A DNA stretch of 64,000 nt from Euborellia annulipes (GCA_023213315.1 JAKCPI010005477.1:1-64000), one strand, 5' to 3'; shown: positions 34,786-45,821, counted from the first letter of the stretch. Translations and numbers: made by a program. Notes: a model not told the origin generated them from the sequence alone.

Positions 34786-34818
<33 letters not shown>
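34681..34818. repeat. Hairpin unit between two TA microsatellites
   Basis: TA runs at about 34683-34706 and 34788-34818 enclose about 80 bases that start with a hairpin (GGCTC, loop, GAGCC) followed by GAAACGTC. The hairpin plus GAAAC word resembles the conserved core of hammerhead-like motifs at Penelope-like element ends. The 5' core word is degraded here. Confidence 0.5.
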
Positions 34819-34824
<6 letters not shown>

Positions 34825-35039
34825 TGCTTGAATTTTAAAAATAGTATTTTTAAATTTGTTTAAAGTCTTTTTCGGCATCTGAGGCCATTTAGACACCGTC
34901 CCTATTTATTGAATGGTATACAATTCAATTGAAATACATTTTTTCGCCTGGAATGGAACCCTCGAAGCTAATGCTCTTTTTCTGACCCTTAGGTCAAGGG
35001 TTAAAATAATATTTAAATAAAAAGTTCCAAAGGGGATCT

Positions 35040-36008
35040 CCTTTTTAATCAAAATTTACAGGGATTTAATATTGGCTCTATGGAAGGAAGAGCCGGAAAA
35101 TGAATTTGAAAAATCTGAAATACTGCATCAGTAAAGTGTACTTCAAACAATTTTCACTAAAAATTTTACTGATATACTTTTTAAAGAGCATCTAAAAAAT
35201 AGTTGATTTATATGAATTTTAATCTAAAAAGAAAATGATTTATATTCTGTTGCCAGGCACCATTTCTCCTTTGAAGTACAAGAGTAAAGTGTGCTTAAAA
35301 AGATTTCAAGGGCAAAATGAGAATATACATTTTAAAGAGCCTCTAAAAGATAATTGATTTTTGAATTTCAAATAAAATCGTTGGAGCGAATTTTGAGAAA
35401 ATCGAAAAAAAAAAAACAACGGAAAAAGTACATTAGTAAAGGGGACTAGTACTTTTTGGTCAATTTTGTTTAAAGGCTTATTTTCACGACTTCGGGAGGT
35501 GCCTAATTTGAATATAAAATTTCAACCTGGTACTTTTTAAAGAGAATCTAAAAAATAGTTGATTTATGAATATTATTGTAAATGGGATAACATTTTAATC
35601 ACCGTTACCATGGCAACGATTTCTCCTATCTTTCCTATGAAGTAAAAGAGTAAAGTGTGCTTCAAAAGATTTCACGGAGAACATGTGAATATACATTTTA
35701 AAGAGCATGTGAAAACATAATTGATTTATAAATTTTAAATAAAATTGTTGGAGTGAATTTTCAGAAAAAAAAAAAAAACCTGAAAAAGTACATCTGAAAA
35801 GTACTAGTACTTTTTGGCCGATTTTGTTCAAAAGCTTATTTTCACGACTTAGAAGGGCGCTTAACTTAAATATAAAATTTCATCCTCATAGCTCATAAAA
35901 TTGCCAACAATTTGCGGGACACACTTTTTTGGAGAACTCAAAACATCAAAATCTCGACATGATCGCAATACTTTCTATATATTTCATATATAGGGTAAGA
36001 GAAAGTAA
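35040..36008 (-). mobile_element. Hairpin-ended element, scrambled inverted copy
   Basis: It ends at 36008 with the reversed 5' hairpin (TATATAGGGTAAGAGAAAGT). Body segments (GTACTAGTACTTTTTGG, TTTAAAGAGCATCT) occur several times, so the copy is internally duplicated and rearranged. No 3' hairpin. Confidence 0.65.
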
Positions 36009-36365
36009 AATTAAGCCATTAGAGCTGAGGCATCTCTCCATTTTTCAGGGAGAGATGTCCCACTGTCACTACCACTTTAATATGACCGAACAAAGATATT
36101 TCGAATAAAAGGAAAAGTATTCGTAAAGGAAAGTAAAATCCTTTCTTAAAATAGTCTATTCTAAATTTAAGATTTGTTTTTATTTGTCAGGCTCTGCCGC
36201 CATAATTAGATCGCTTAACGTTGAGTGAATCGAACACCATTTGTAAATGAAAACGAACTCAATTAAAGTGCCGGCTGGTGTTGATATACTCTTATACTGT
36301 ATATATATACTAAATGAAGGTCAGCGGCGTTTGTGTTGGTGTCCTTGCAGCTGATGGCGTATTAG

Positions 36366-36372
36366 TATAAAA
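36366..36372 (+). promoter_or_regulatory. TATA box candidate of sorbitol dehydrogenase
   Basis: TATAAAA lies 118 bases before the start codon, followed by a less A+T-rich stretch (GGCGCCTTCGATCGC) where transcription could begin. An ATG at 36314 with an 18-codon frame lies upstream of it and so would not be in the mRNA. Confidence 0.4.
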
Positions 36373-36483
36373 TTCCGAACGGCGCCTTCGATCGCTCTCT
36401 TTTCCAAGTGCTCTTGATTTCGGTATCATCAAAATTTCTCTTCTCTTCTTTCTCCTTCTTCTTCCTCTTTTTTGTCGTGCGTA

Positions 36484-39400
36484 ATGGACACCTCTGATAA
36501 TCTGACCGCTGTTCTCTACAAAAAGGACGACCTGAGATTGGTAAGCGACAATTAAATGAAACCATTTATTTAGAGGGCTCATTTAAATATTTATCTTTTT
36601 AAATTGTCAGATATTTTTTTTTTTTTGAGAAGGAAAATGAAGATAGGTTTAATAAAACCCGGTTTCGGTTAGTGAAGCATTTATTCTCTTCAATTTTTAA
36701 TTAAAAAAAAATAACATTTCAGTCAGTTTGTCAACAATATGATGAAAAACACGTGATAGCGTAAAAAAAGATGACTCAATAAACTTTAGCCAGAACGTCT
36801 CATCTCTTGATCTTCCTTCTCTAAATTAGAGAAATTTATTATTTTCAGGATAAAATAAAAAGGATGCACTTTTTATTTTACCGTGAGAATTGAACAGTCT
36901 CTTTTTAAATTTGCTTATCTTTTTTTTTTATAGTCAAAAAGTTAGTTAACAATTGTTCTTCTAATAAAATTGAGCGACCGAGTCTTTTTACTTTCTCTTA
37001 CCCTATATATGAAATATATAAAGAGAAAGTATTCGATTCATGTCAAAAAGTCGATTTCGAGATTTTGATTGATCTTCACGTTTTATTTTTAAATGCTCTA
37101 AAAAATGTGCGCTGTTTTTAAGAACAGTGTATTAAAAGTTTAAAAAATCCTCCCCTCTAGAGGTTTAAACTCGCTTTCTTGGTTTCTTCCATTCATATAA
37201 CCAAATAATATGAATTAGACGATGCCTATGCCATCTCGACTACTTTGTTAAGAATATCACACTTTTTTAAGCTACTTAAATTTGATTCATATTTTTTTTT
37301 TCTTAATAAACTTTATAAATTTGATTTCACAAACTGAGTATATTAAAATTCAAGCACGAAAGTATTTGAAAAACGATTTAAAATTCATATTTTTTTTAAA
37401 TTTATTTATTATTATTATATATTATATATTATATTTTAGCATATGAATATATTTTTTTTTTTACAGTGTATAGCAGTTAATTGACTGATTTCGTTTGACC
37501 TATTTAGTGAATTTCATTATTAATTATTTAAATAAAAAGATTGTGAGTAGGTAGAGCACGAGTTGCCCTAGCTAAGAATTATTTTCTCAATTCATCTTTC
37601 CGTTCTTATATGCTTTATATAATAACTCGAGAAAGGAAGAAGTCTATTCTTATTTTCCTAATTTTTTATCCATTAGACTGTATATTAATTCTTAAAAGGT
37701 CATCAGAGGAAAAATTGTTAAATAACTTATATCAGTTATGATATTATATAATAGGCGCTACTAGAATATAATGATAAATAAATCTTATTTAATTTTAAAT
37801 AAAGCTAGACACAATTGAGATAATTGCATTTTTTTTTTAAATAATATTTACTGAATAAAGTATAGACATATAAATTAAATAATTAATCATTATCACGTTT
37901 ATAAATTTCCTATTCTTTTTTTAATGTTTACAAACAAAATTATAGTTGCTTTTGACATATTTTTCTATTGGAATATCAATTTTTGAAATTCTTCTACCGC
38001 TTTGTTTTGTGATCTTTTGCTCTTACGAGAGCGTTAAGCCGCGCCGATTTTTTTTTTTTTATTTACCAGTAAACCTTCAGATAAGAATATTTTTATTCCT
38101 TTAATTGTTTTTACTTCTAAAACAAAAGAGCAAAAATCTCGACATTGAATTTTTGACATGATCGCAATACTTTCTCACTACTCAGAGCCCGGCAATTTTC
38201 ACACCCTCTCATATGTATTTGTTCAAATTTTGTTAAATTTTTTAAAAGTAATTTTTGGGGATGGGGAGAGAATATTTTAACGCCTCTCCATTCCTAAAAT
38301 GAATATTTTAAAAAACGCAGCTAGTCGTTTTTTCAATTTTTATTTAAATTTAAATTAAATGTAAATTTTAAATGTAATTTAAATAAAAATTGAAAAAACG
38401 ACTAGCTGCGTTGCTCATTTAAGATTTCCTGAACCTTAAATAAATCGTATTATCAGCTATACACCTCAATTAAATATTTTAAAAAATGAAGTTCGAACGG
38501 ATCCGTATGCTGTTCAGATCACGACTAACTGAACTAGTCAATTCCATTCTTCCTTTGTCTCCATGACCTCCCGTGATTGGAACAAGCTCCCTGCGTCCAT
38601 CTTCCCTAAAACCTACAATCTTCAGACTTTCAAGTCTAATCTCAACAGGCATTTTCTCAGTTCCCGCAGTTGAGTTCCCCTTTTATGCTTCTCCTTTTGT
38701 TTTTATTTTCTTCCTGGCTGCATGTGACCACTGGTCATTAATAGGTCTTCGGACCTTATGCGCCCATTCCAAAGAAAAAAAAAAAAAATAAATTATTAAA
38801 AACAAGAATATTTCGGCTATTTAAATTAAAATAATAAATATTCGATTATATGTTTACAAATTATAGTATATATGAAATATATATTATTCCTATCATGTCA
38901 AAAATTCGATGTCGAGATTTTATATAGATGGATATACATGTTTTGAAGTCCCCTGAGTTCAAAAAAGTGGGTGGTCTGTATGTGTGTCTGTCTGTAACGA
39001 TTTTTAACATGAAGGAATTAAGCTACTGGATTGAAATTTCATATTTAATTTAGCTACCCTCCCGGACACTCAAAATAAACTTTTGAACAAAATCGGCCTA
39101 AAAGTACTAGTACTTTACTGATGCACTTTTTCAGTTTTTTTCTATTTTCTCAAAATTCACTCGACCAAAATTATTTAAAATTCAAAAATCAATATTCTTC
39201 CTGGCCCGGGGGGGGGGGAGGGAAAGAAAGGGGGGGGGCCCCCCCCCCCGGGGGGAAAGAGGGAGGGGGGATCCCCCCCCACCCCCCCCCATATTTTTTA
39301 GAAGCTCTTTAAAATGTATATTCTTATTTTGCCCTAAAAGTGTTTTGAAGTACACTTTACTCTTGTGTACTTCATAGCAAAGATTTCACATTTTTCAAAT

Positions 39401-42400
39401 TCACTTTCCGGCTCACATCGATTTTCTCCCCCCCAATCTTAATTTGACAACCAACTATTTACTCTGTTTTATTTTAACATAATTTAAAAAATACGCTCTA
39501 ATTATATAATTTATAAAGTCAATAAATTCCAAATAAGAAACTCATTTGAATAAGCTGCTTATCCATTTATTATGCTAATTACATAAACCGACTAAAATTC
39601 TTTTTTATTAATCAAGGCATTGTTTTATAACATAATAATAAATAATCTTTTAAAGCGAGATTTTCATTATCTTCTTATCTTTCCAATTATAACCCCAGAA
39701 AAGCGTGTATTATTCCTTACTATAATGATATTGACAAAGTAATTAATGATAGATAACATTTGATAAATAGTAAATTTATTTCTCATCTCAAGGTCAACAA
39801 AACCCGGTAAGGAAAGAATTTTAAAGTTAAATATATTATTATATAATATAGGATTATAAATAGATTTTTAAATATTAAGGAATTTACTCGTCTTATTTAC
39901 ATAGTTTTTACAATTCTAACACCAAAGTGAATATCGTTTTGTTTATTGAATTTAAAAATGGAATATATTGTATATTAATGAAATTAAAAATATTCTTAAA
40001 TATTTAACTTATTTATCATGGGGCAGGCGAAATACCTTCCCGCAATACAAGAAAGTGAATTTAATTCCATAAGCATTTAGGCGTTTCGTCTTCTATTACA
40101 GATTGCTTTCATATAGCTCCTTCACATCAATTTAATTAAGGCCCTCCCTCTCCCCAAATGATGCCTCTATACTCAGGATGGACAAAATCCTTTAAAAAGG
40201 GTTATAGATCCGATCCGCAGATCCAGAATTAACAATTCAATCCGTTTTGATTAAAATTCATAAATCAACTATTTTTTTGATGCTCTTTAAAAAGTATATC
40301 AGTGAAATTTTTCGCTCTCAGAGCCATCTATGAATTGCGTGGTCAATTTTGTAACTTAAAATTAAGGGCAACTAAATTTATCTAGACACAAAAAAATCTG
40401 GTGTGGCAAGCACATTACACAACTTTCTCTTGCTGATGGGTAAGATAAAGTTGGATGCTGTGCGACTAGTCACACCAGATTTTTTATATATAAATAGATG
40501 TTTTAAATAAGTTAAATTTATTTACATCCTCATTTCTTTTTTTTAGGAACAACGACCAATTCCGAGTCCTAAACAAAATGGTGAGTTAATTTTCTTGATT
40601 GAAACTTCATTAATGCTTGAGGGAAGCTGGAAAATTGTTTCTGTGACGCTTTTTTTTTAATGTGAGAGATGTTCAGCCAAAGAAAAAATAAAATTAATTA
40701 TTGGCGAAAACTTCAACAATGAAAAATAAAATTTTGATTATAAAAAATAATATTTTTGAGTAAGTAGCAAAATATTTGATTAAAAATTTTAAATTATTTA
40801 CTCAATGAGTTTTAATTAAATTTAAAGATTACACTGTGGGTTTAGGTGAAACATTTTAAACTGAGGTTATTTAACATCTTTAAATATAATTCTTTCTTTC
40901 GCAGAGGTATTGCTCCGCATGGCATGTGTCGGGATTTGTGGATCTGATGTTCATTATCTAGTCAGAGGCGGAATTGGTGACTTTATTGTCCGCAAACCGA
41001 TGGTTATGGGCCATGAGGCAAGTGGTACCGTCGTCAAATTGGGACCCGGGGTTACCAATTTGAAAGTTGGTATGTTCATTTTTGGATATAATATTTTATT
41101 TAACCGAATTATATCCTTTTACTAACTTTTATTTTTTCAGGTGACCGAGTAGCTATTGAGCCTGGCGTACCTTGTCGAATGTGTGATGATTGCAAAGGAG
41201 GCCGGTATAATCTCTGCAAGGATGTTTTCTTTTGTGCCACTCCTCCAGATGATGGAAACCTTAGTCGTTATTATGTGCACGCTGCTGACTTCTGTCACAA
41301 GTAATTATTTTTATCACTAGATCAAATTGATTTGGATCTGTATTATTGTAATGAAAATAAATGAATGATTAAGTGGCTTTACAAAATATATAACATTGCC
41401 CTATAATCTCACCCCTAGTAGTGGAAAAGGCGGTCGAAAAGTCGATTTTCTATTTTGGAATCGACTTGATATTTTTCGATTCTCGGAATCGATGAATCAT
41501 TTCTGAAAGTCGACTTTTCGATTTTCAAGTCGACTTAAATCGATTCTAATCGACTTGAAAGAGTTTCAACTCGATTCTAAAAAGTCGATTATTTTAAATA
41601 AAAGATCGATTCTTGACTAAAGTCAGAGTCGACTTTTCCATCCCTAACCCTTGTTGGAATGACCACTGGTGTAATATTTTTTGATGATTCTTTTTTAGAC
41701 TCCCCGACCACGTCTCTTTCGAAGAAGGTGCTCTTCTGGAGCCCCTTTCCGTTGGAGTCCATGCCTGTAGAAGAGCCAATGTCGGCTTAGGAAGTACAGT
41801 TTTAATCCTTGGTGCTGGACCAATTGGTCTCGTTAGTCTCATCGCTGCCAAATCAATGGGTGCAGGAAAAGTAGTAATCACAGGTAAATACACCCAGTTT
41901 TGGATCATCAAATTATAATAATAAAATATATTTGGAAAAATTTTGTTTATTTTTTCTATTTTTCTGTAAGCGTCATTCCCCGGCGGCCATTCCGGCCAGG
42001 GGAAGGAGGTTTTAATGCTATAGGTAATGTGAATTTTATATAAAATGTAAAGAAGAAAATTATTAATATTTTTGGAAAAATTCCATTAGCAAAATAAATA
42101 AATTTAGAAATTTTTTTTTGAAACTCTCAACTAAATTAAAAGAAAAATTTTCAATATATTCAATAAATGAATGATGAATTATTAAACAAATAATTATTTA
42201 TATAAAATCTGATATGATTCCATCTCAATGGGATCGAAATATCTACAAATAAACGGATAATACGCAAAATATTATTTTTGGTCCTTAGAATTAAAAAAAA
42301 AAAATTATTTCTTCAGATCAGTGCCTCGACCTTGCCTCGGCACTATTATTTCTATTAGATTTTGATTTTTAATGTTTAAAGTATACTTTTTTCTTCATGT

Positions 42401-45400
42401 TATAGGAGTCTTTCATTATTGATATATTATTGTTTTAGATCTGGACGAGAATCGATTAAAACATGCCACACGCCTGGGAGCTGATGTGGCCATCAAAGTA
42501 ACAGCAAACGAAAACGTTGAGAAACTTGCCGCTCAAATAGTAGAGGCATTTGGTGGTGAGAAACCCATAGTAACGCTCGACTGCAACGGATTCGAAGTGT
42601 GTGTTCAGTTGGCTATCGAAGCTACTCGTTCAGGGGGTGTCATCGTCCTCGTCGGCTTGGGTGCCGATCAAGTCAAAGTGCCGCTGGTCAAAGCTTGCAT
42701 TCGTGAAATCGATATTCGAGGAGTGTTTCGCTACTGCAACGAGTGAGTCACCGTCTCACTAATATAAATCACTTTGAGAGTATTTCTTTGAACGTTCCAG
42801 TTGTTAGTTGCCTTTGCGAATATTTTCGTAGATTGTCAGTAATAAAATTGGTCCTTTGGGAGTTTGAAAGCCGCTGTAGTCGTCAAGGAACAGAGAGAAT
42901 TTAAAACGCCATTAAATTAACTCTTTAGAATGATGCCGCACATCTTAAAATTTTATATTCATTGGTGGAATTCAAATTGTTCCGCATAATATTCTAACCT
43001 CAAAAAATTAGCCCATTAATTAGACGATTATTCTTAATTATATATTATGAATATTTTTAAATTTAGTTATGTTTTATTTGTTTATTGTGTAGTACATAGG
43101 GTTTGGACACCGGTGGAAACCGAAACCGGTATACCGGTTTTTTGGCTAATTTTCAAAAACCGAGAAACCGAGTTTTTCCCGAAAAACCGAATTCGGTTTT
43201 TTTATTTTTTTATTTTTTCTTCAGTAATACTTGTATTCAAATTATAAATTAGCCCGTGACCCATGGCTCAGAGAGAAGACATTATCTTCTAGGGGCTTAG
43301 GGTTTCGGGGTCGGCTGACGTTACTGTCACGGTCGAGACCATCTTCAGAGCTCCAAAATAGCCAGGATGAGGATAAATTTTAAAATTACAATTTTATTTC
43401 AACATATTATATATACATATGATATATTTTGGAGTCTCTGAAGATGGTCTCGACCGAGACCGTAACGTCAGCCTAATGGGTATTAAATAAACGAAATAAA
43501 TACTAGCTGCTTTTCTTTCTTCATCCTGATACACATCAACAAAAAAGTGTGTGTTTTAAAAAATAAAAAATAATAATAATTTTCTTTACATAATTAAGAA
43601 AAGGCAACGGTCCGTCGCAGACAGGGGCGCGGTTATTAAAAAATAATTCTATTAAATATTGTTTTGAATATTTTTTTTTTCCTTGATTTATTTAAGCAAC
43701 ATTTTTTTGTTTATTAATACTAAGGGTCAAGGGATCTTTTTCCGAACCAAACCATAAAATATTTCTAAATTATGTTGTATACAAATTAATTTAACTTCCA
43801 AAAATGGTGGCCCGTTCTAAACAGATGTTGAAAAAAAACCGGTTTAAAACCGGTTTACCGGTTTTTAGCTTTGTAAAAAACCGAAAAACCTGTTTTCAAA
43901 ATTTTCCGGTTTTTTCCAAACCCTAGTAGTAAGTGGTTCTTCAAGTGCCTGATATACCTGAGAGTGGAGCCTTGAGCTTAGGCAACCAAAAAGATTAACC
44001 GTTGGAATTGTTATTAGCTTTTCCCCTTCAATTGCTATAAAAAAATGATTTATTTATTTGGTTGATTAAGCTCAAAGCTCCACTCTCGAGCATATCAGGC
44101 ACTTGTTGCATCGACTGTACACTACAATATGGTTTTTCATTTACTCGCAAAAATAAGGGTGTGCCGCCGGGAGTTGAATCACGGATCCACCTATTTCTAC
44201 CCGGAGTGCCCTTACCACAAGACCATAGCACGGAATTCGGGTATATGAACTCACTTAGAAAGCAATTTTAGTCATCAGAAGAAATGGACCCAAATTCGAC
44301 GCACTTCGCCACTCCGTCAATATAGATAGAATAATTGAGACGATCTCGGGACAGTAAATGTGGCTGGATCCGTGGTTCAACTCCCGGCGGCACACCCTTA
44401 TTTTTTATGGTATATGAATTAATAAATATTTAATTATATAAATTTCCATTTCGCGGCTCACATACGCGATATATATATATAATATCTTAAATATTAAGGC
44501 CTATATATAATTTCTTATTTATTAATTCTGTCTTTTCTTTTCTTAATCGTAATTTTAATTTTATTCCTAAAAACTAATGATATATATGTTAAAAGAAAGT
44601 ATTAATATATAATTAATCAAAATTAAAATAATTAGAAGAGTTGTTTCACATAAAATTATAAAAGTGAAAAAAATAAAAAAATATATGCGGATTTCATAGT
44701 ACTTGAGGTAGAGTCAAAAAATTTGTTAAATAATTATAACACTTTGATAAAAGTAAAAATAATAAAAAACTTATTTATATACGAAGAAAACTCAAACTAA
44801 TAATTAAAAAAAAAATTGTACGAATTATAATATATGAAAAAATTAATTTTTTTTTTTTTTAAATCTAATAAATGTTTTGTTTAACGAAAATAATAAAAAT
44901 TCCTTATTGTATTTTTGTTTGTGGGCCCTGAAGATGATCCGATTAATGAATTGAAACCAATAATGTACACTGGTTGGCCGATAAGTAACTAGAAAAAAAA
45001 AAAAAATAATAAAAAATTTGTTTTTAAATTTTTTATATACATATATATATTTCACTCACAACTATCTTCGAGTAGCCGTTGACATCCTGTATATCCAGTA
45101 GCGTAACGTTTTTTAGCTGCCCCCCCCGCAAATCTTTCTTTCGGGCCCCATTATTAGACCTTACAAAAAATATTTTTAAAATACAGTATATCCCTGAACC
45201 CTGTGGGCCCGAGCCCTCTCAAAGACAAATTTTCATTAATTTTTTTTTTATCTAAATTTTTCCGTTTTTACCGAAGCCCTGAGGAGATACAGTTTTTAGC
45301 CCGGCCCGTGGGCCCCCCAAGGTCCGTGGCCCCCGCATTGCGGGGGCGTACGTTACGCCACTGTGTATATCCTTTGAAACAGTTTTTAAGATATGCTTTT

Positions 45401-45705
45401 TATTTTAACACTACTGCCTAACTATTATATCTACTTTTAACCCTTCCCCCTCTTATATGGTAAAATTTTAAATCGCTATAATATTAATATAGTGCTTTTC
45501 TTAATCTTTTATCTTGTCTATTTTTTTATTTATTTAAATTTGATTGATTTTCAGCTACCCCTCAGCTTTAGCACTAGTGGCTTCTAAAAAAATTGATGTC
45601 AGTTCTCTGGTGACGCATAACTTCAAATTAGAAGAGACTTTGAAGGCCTTTGAAGTTGCCAGGACTGGCCAAGGCAACCCAGTCAAGGTGATGATTCATT
45701 GCTGA
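36484..45705 (+). CDS. SORD: Sorbitol dehydrogenase (L-iditol 2-dehydrogenase)
   Basis: Seven exons join in frame with GT-AG junctions: 36484-36540, 40547-40580, 40905-41069, 41141-41300, 41699-41883, 42439-42742, 45555-45705; 1056 bases, 351 residues, close to the usual length of about 355. A cytosolic zinc medium-chain dehydrogenase oxidising sorbitol to fructose with NAD+ in the polyol pathway. Catalytic zinc ligands are Cys42 (GICGSDVHY), His67-Glu68 (GHEASG) and Glu153 (EPLSVG). Cys97, 100, 103 and 111 (PCRMCDDC...C) form a complete structural zinc lobe, which the human enzyme lacks. The Rossmann motif GAGPIG is at 177-182, with Asp201 at the end of the second strand favouring NAD over NADP. 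Segments [12 protein letters not shown] and GVFRYCN are family signatures. All zinc and cofactor residues are present. Introns 1 (4.0 kb) and 6 (2.8 kb) are filled with transposons. The first two exons are short and diverged, as usual for this N-terminus. Confidence 0.96.
36986..37085 (+). mobile_element. 5' end fragment of the hairpin-ended family (SORD intron 1)
   Basis: Hairpin TTACTTTCTCTTACCC...GAGAAAGTATTCG followed by the GATTTCGAGATTTTGATTG segment; the body is absent. Confidence 0.65.
37141..37385. repeat. Dispersed repeat, uninterrupted copy (SORD intron 1)
   Basis: Matches 23687-23863 and the split copy 48262-49035. It keeps the junction between TTGATTCATATTTT and GATTTCACAAACTGAG without the hairpin-ended element found there in the third copy, so it serves as an empty site. 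Confidence 0.7.
38136..38180 (-). mobile_element. Scrap of the hairpin-ended family
   Basis: AAAATCTCGACATTGAATTT and TGACATGATCGCAATACTTTC match the segment next to the 5' hairpin, in reverse. Confidence 0.55.
38314..38412. repeat. Perfect 37-bp-arm hairpin (SORD intron 1)
   Basis: The arm AACGCAGCTAGTCG... (38314-38350) is complemented exactly at 38376-38412, with a loop of 25 bases. This is an unusually perfect palindrome for this decayed landscape, so it is young or maintained. Confidence 0.85.
38486..38795 (+). pseudogene. LINE 3' end (C-terminus plus poly(A) tail)
   Basis: The frame before the stop at 38671 reads [13 protein letters not shown]...FKSNLNRHF, the standard C-terminal segment of Jockey/CR1/I-type non-LTR retrotransposons. 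A 3' UTR with GCATGTGACCACTGGTC and GGTCTTCGGACCTTATGCGC and an A-rich tail near 38780 follow. A frameshift lies just upstream near 38555. Heavily 5'-truncated, in SORD intron 1 and sense to the gene. Confidence 0.8.
38865..39390 (+). mobile_element. Hairpin-ended element with a GC-rich patch (SORD intron 1)
   Basis: 5' region degraded, GT tract short, body present. The segment that should read CAATTATTTTTTAGATGC is broken at 39195 by about 95 bases of G and C homopolymers and resumes at 39292. Confidence 0.65.
39203..39292. other. G/C homopolymer patch, probably an assembly artefact
   Basis: Almost only G-runs and C-runs broken by GGAAAG-type words, in a window averaging about 70% A+T by eye. 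It sits exactly inside a well-conserved repeat body. It looks like low-quality or gap-filling sequence rather than biology. Confidence 0.6.
39395..40235. other. A+T-rich part of SORD intron 1
   Basis: No exon, repeat end or motif I can support. Confidence 0.5.
40240..40485 (+). mobile_element. 3' part of a hairpin-ended element (SORD intron 1)
   Basis: A short body piece (GATGCTCTTTAAAAAGTATATC) leads into the 3' hairpin (CAACTTTCTCTTGCTG mirrored by GGGTAAGATAAAGTTG) and the terminal CACACCAGATTTTTT, ending about 60 bases before exon 2. Confidence 0.65.
41415..41648. mobile_element. hAT-like element rich in GTCGACTT words (SORD intron 4)
   Basis: Left end TAGTAGTGGAAAAG and right end CTTTTCCATCCCTA are near-inverted. 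The interior is made of AAGTCGATTTT and AATCGACTT words in both orientations, as in hAT subterminal regions. No clear 8-bp duplication. It fills most of a 398-bp intron. Confidence 0.55.
43097..43925. mobile_element. hAT-type element with ACCGGTTT words (SORD intron 6)
   Basis: Terminal TAGGGTTTGG and CCAAACCCTA, flanked by GTAGTACA and GTAGTAAG (6 of 8 identical). Dense CCGGTTT/AAACCGG subterminal words lie at both ends. No transposase. It contains the inverted hairpin pair 43310-43483. A partial relative is at 49556-49955. Confidence 0.65.
43310..43483. repeat. Inverted pair of hammerhead-like hairpins
   Basis: CTGAAGATGGTCTCGACC, then GAGACCGTAACGTCAGC, at 43436-43475 (+), is mirrored at about 43312-43352 (-). 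CTGAAGA, a stem-loop and a GTAAC in place of GAAAC resemble hammerhead cores with one changed core base. The TTTTGGAG/CTCCAAAA words extend the symmetry. Confidence 0.5.
43936..44104. mobile_element. Palindromic MITE with GAGAGTGGAGCC arms
   Basis: The arm from AGTGCCTGATAT through GGAGCCTTGAGCTTAGGC is repeated inverted at 44059-44104, with a loop of about 70 bases. Single-arm copies occur near 20205, 47498 and 56890. Confidence 0.65.
44136..44410. mobile_element. Inverted pair of tRNA-like SINE units
   Basis: A minus-strand tRNA-like unit (A-box-like TATGGTCTTGTGGTAAGGGC, B-box-like GTGATTCAACTCC, then CGGCGGCACACCCTTATTT) lies at 44150-44240. A second, truncated unit in + orientation (GGATCCGTGGTTCAACTCC...CACCCTTATTTTTT) lies at 44358-44405. 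GGTATATGAA occurs at 44239 and 44409. Confidence 0.55.
44934..44970 (+). repeat. Hammerhead-like CTGAAGA...GAAAC motif
   Basis: CTGAAGATGATCCGATTAAT is followed by GAATTGAAACC. Spacing and words fit the CTGANGA and GAAAC parts of hammerhead cores, with a weak stem II. Probably a retroelement end. Confidence 0.35.
45096..45363. mobile_element. hAT-type MITE with perfect 8-bp target duplication (SORD intron 6)
   Basis: Termini CAGTAGCGTAACGTT and the complement of CAGTGGCGTAACGTAC, with TGTATATC repeated exactly at 45088-45095 and 45364-45371. The interior is partly GC-rich (GGGCCCGAGCCC, GCCCGGCCCGTGGGCC). It ends 191 bases before exon 7. Confidence 0.85.
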
Positions 45706-45815
45706 TCATTTCGCTGTGCTTCTTCCTCAAAAAATTTTTCTCATAATCAATTTAGTTTTTTTTTTTATATGTGTATACAAATTGTCAATTTTGTCATTAA
45801 CAAATACTTGATTGT

Positions 45816-45821
45816 AATAAA
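45816..45821 (+). other. Poly(A) signal of sorbitol dehydrogenase
   Basis: AATAAA 111 bases after the stop codon at 45703-45705. Use is inferred from position. Confidence 0.5.

Noticed and set aside
36310..36582. Minus-strand open frames over SORD exon 1
   Set aside because: They are antisense shadows of the SORD 5' leader and first exon, rich in Arg/Lys from a CTTCTT tract; no support of their own.
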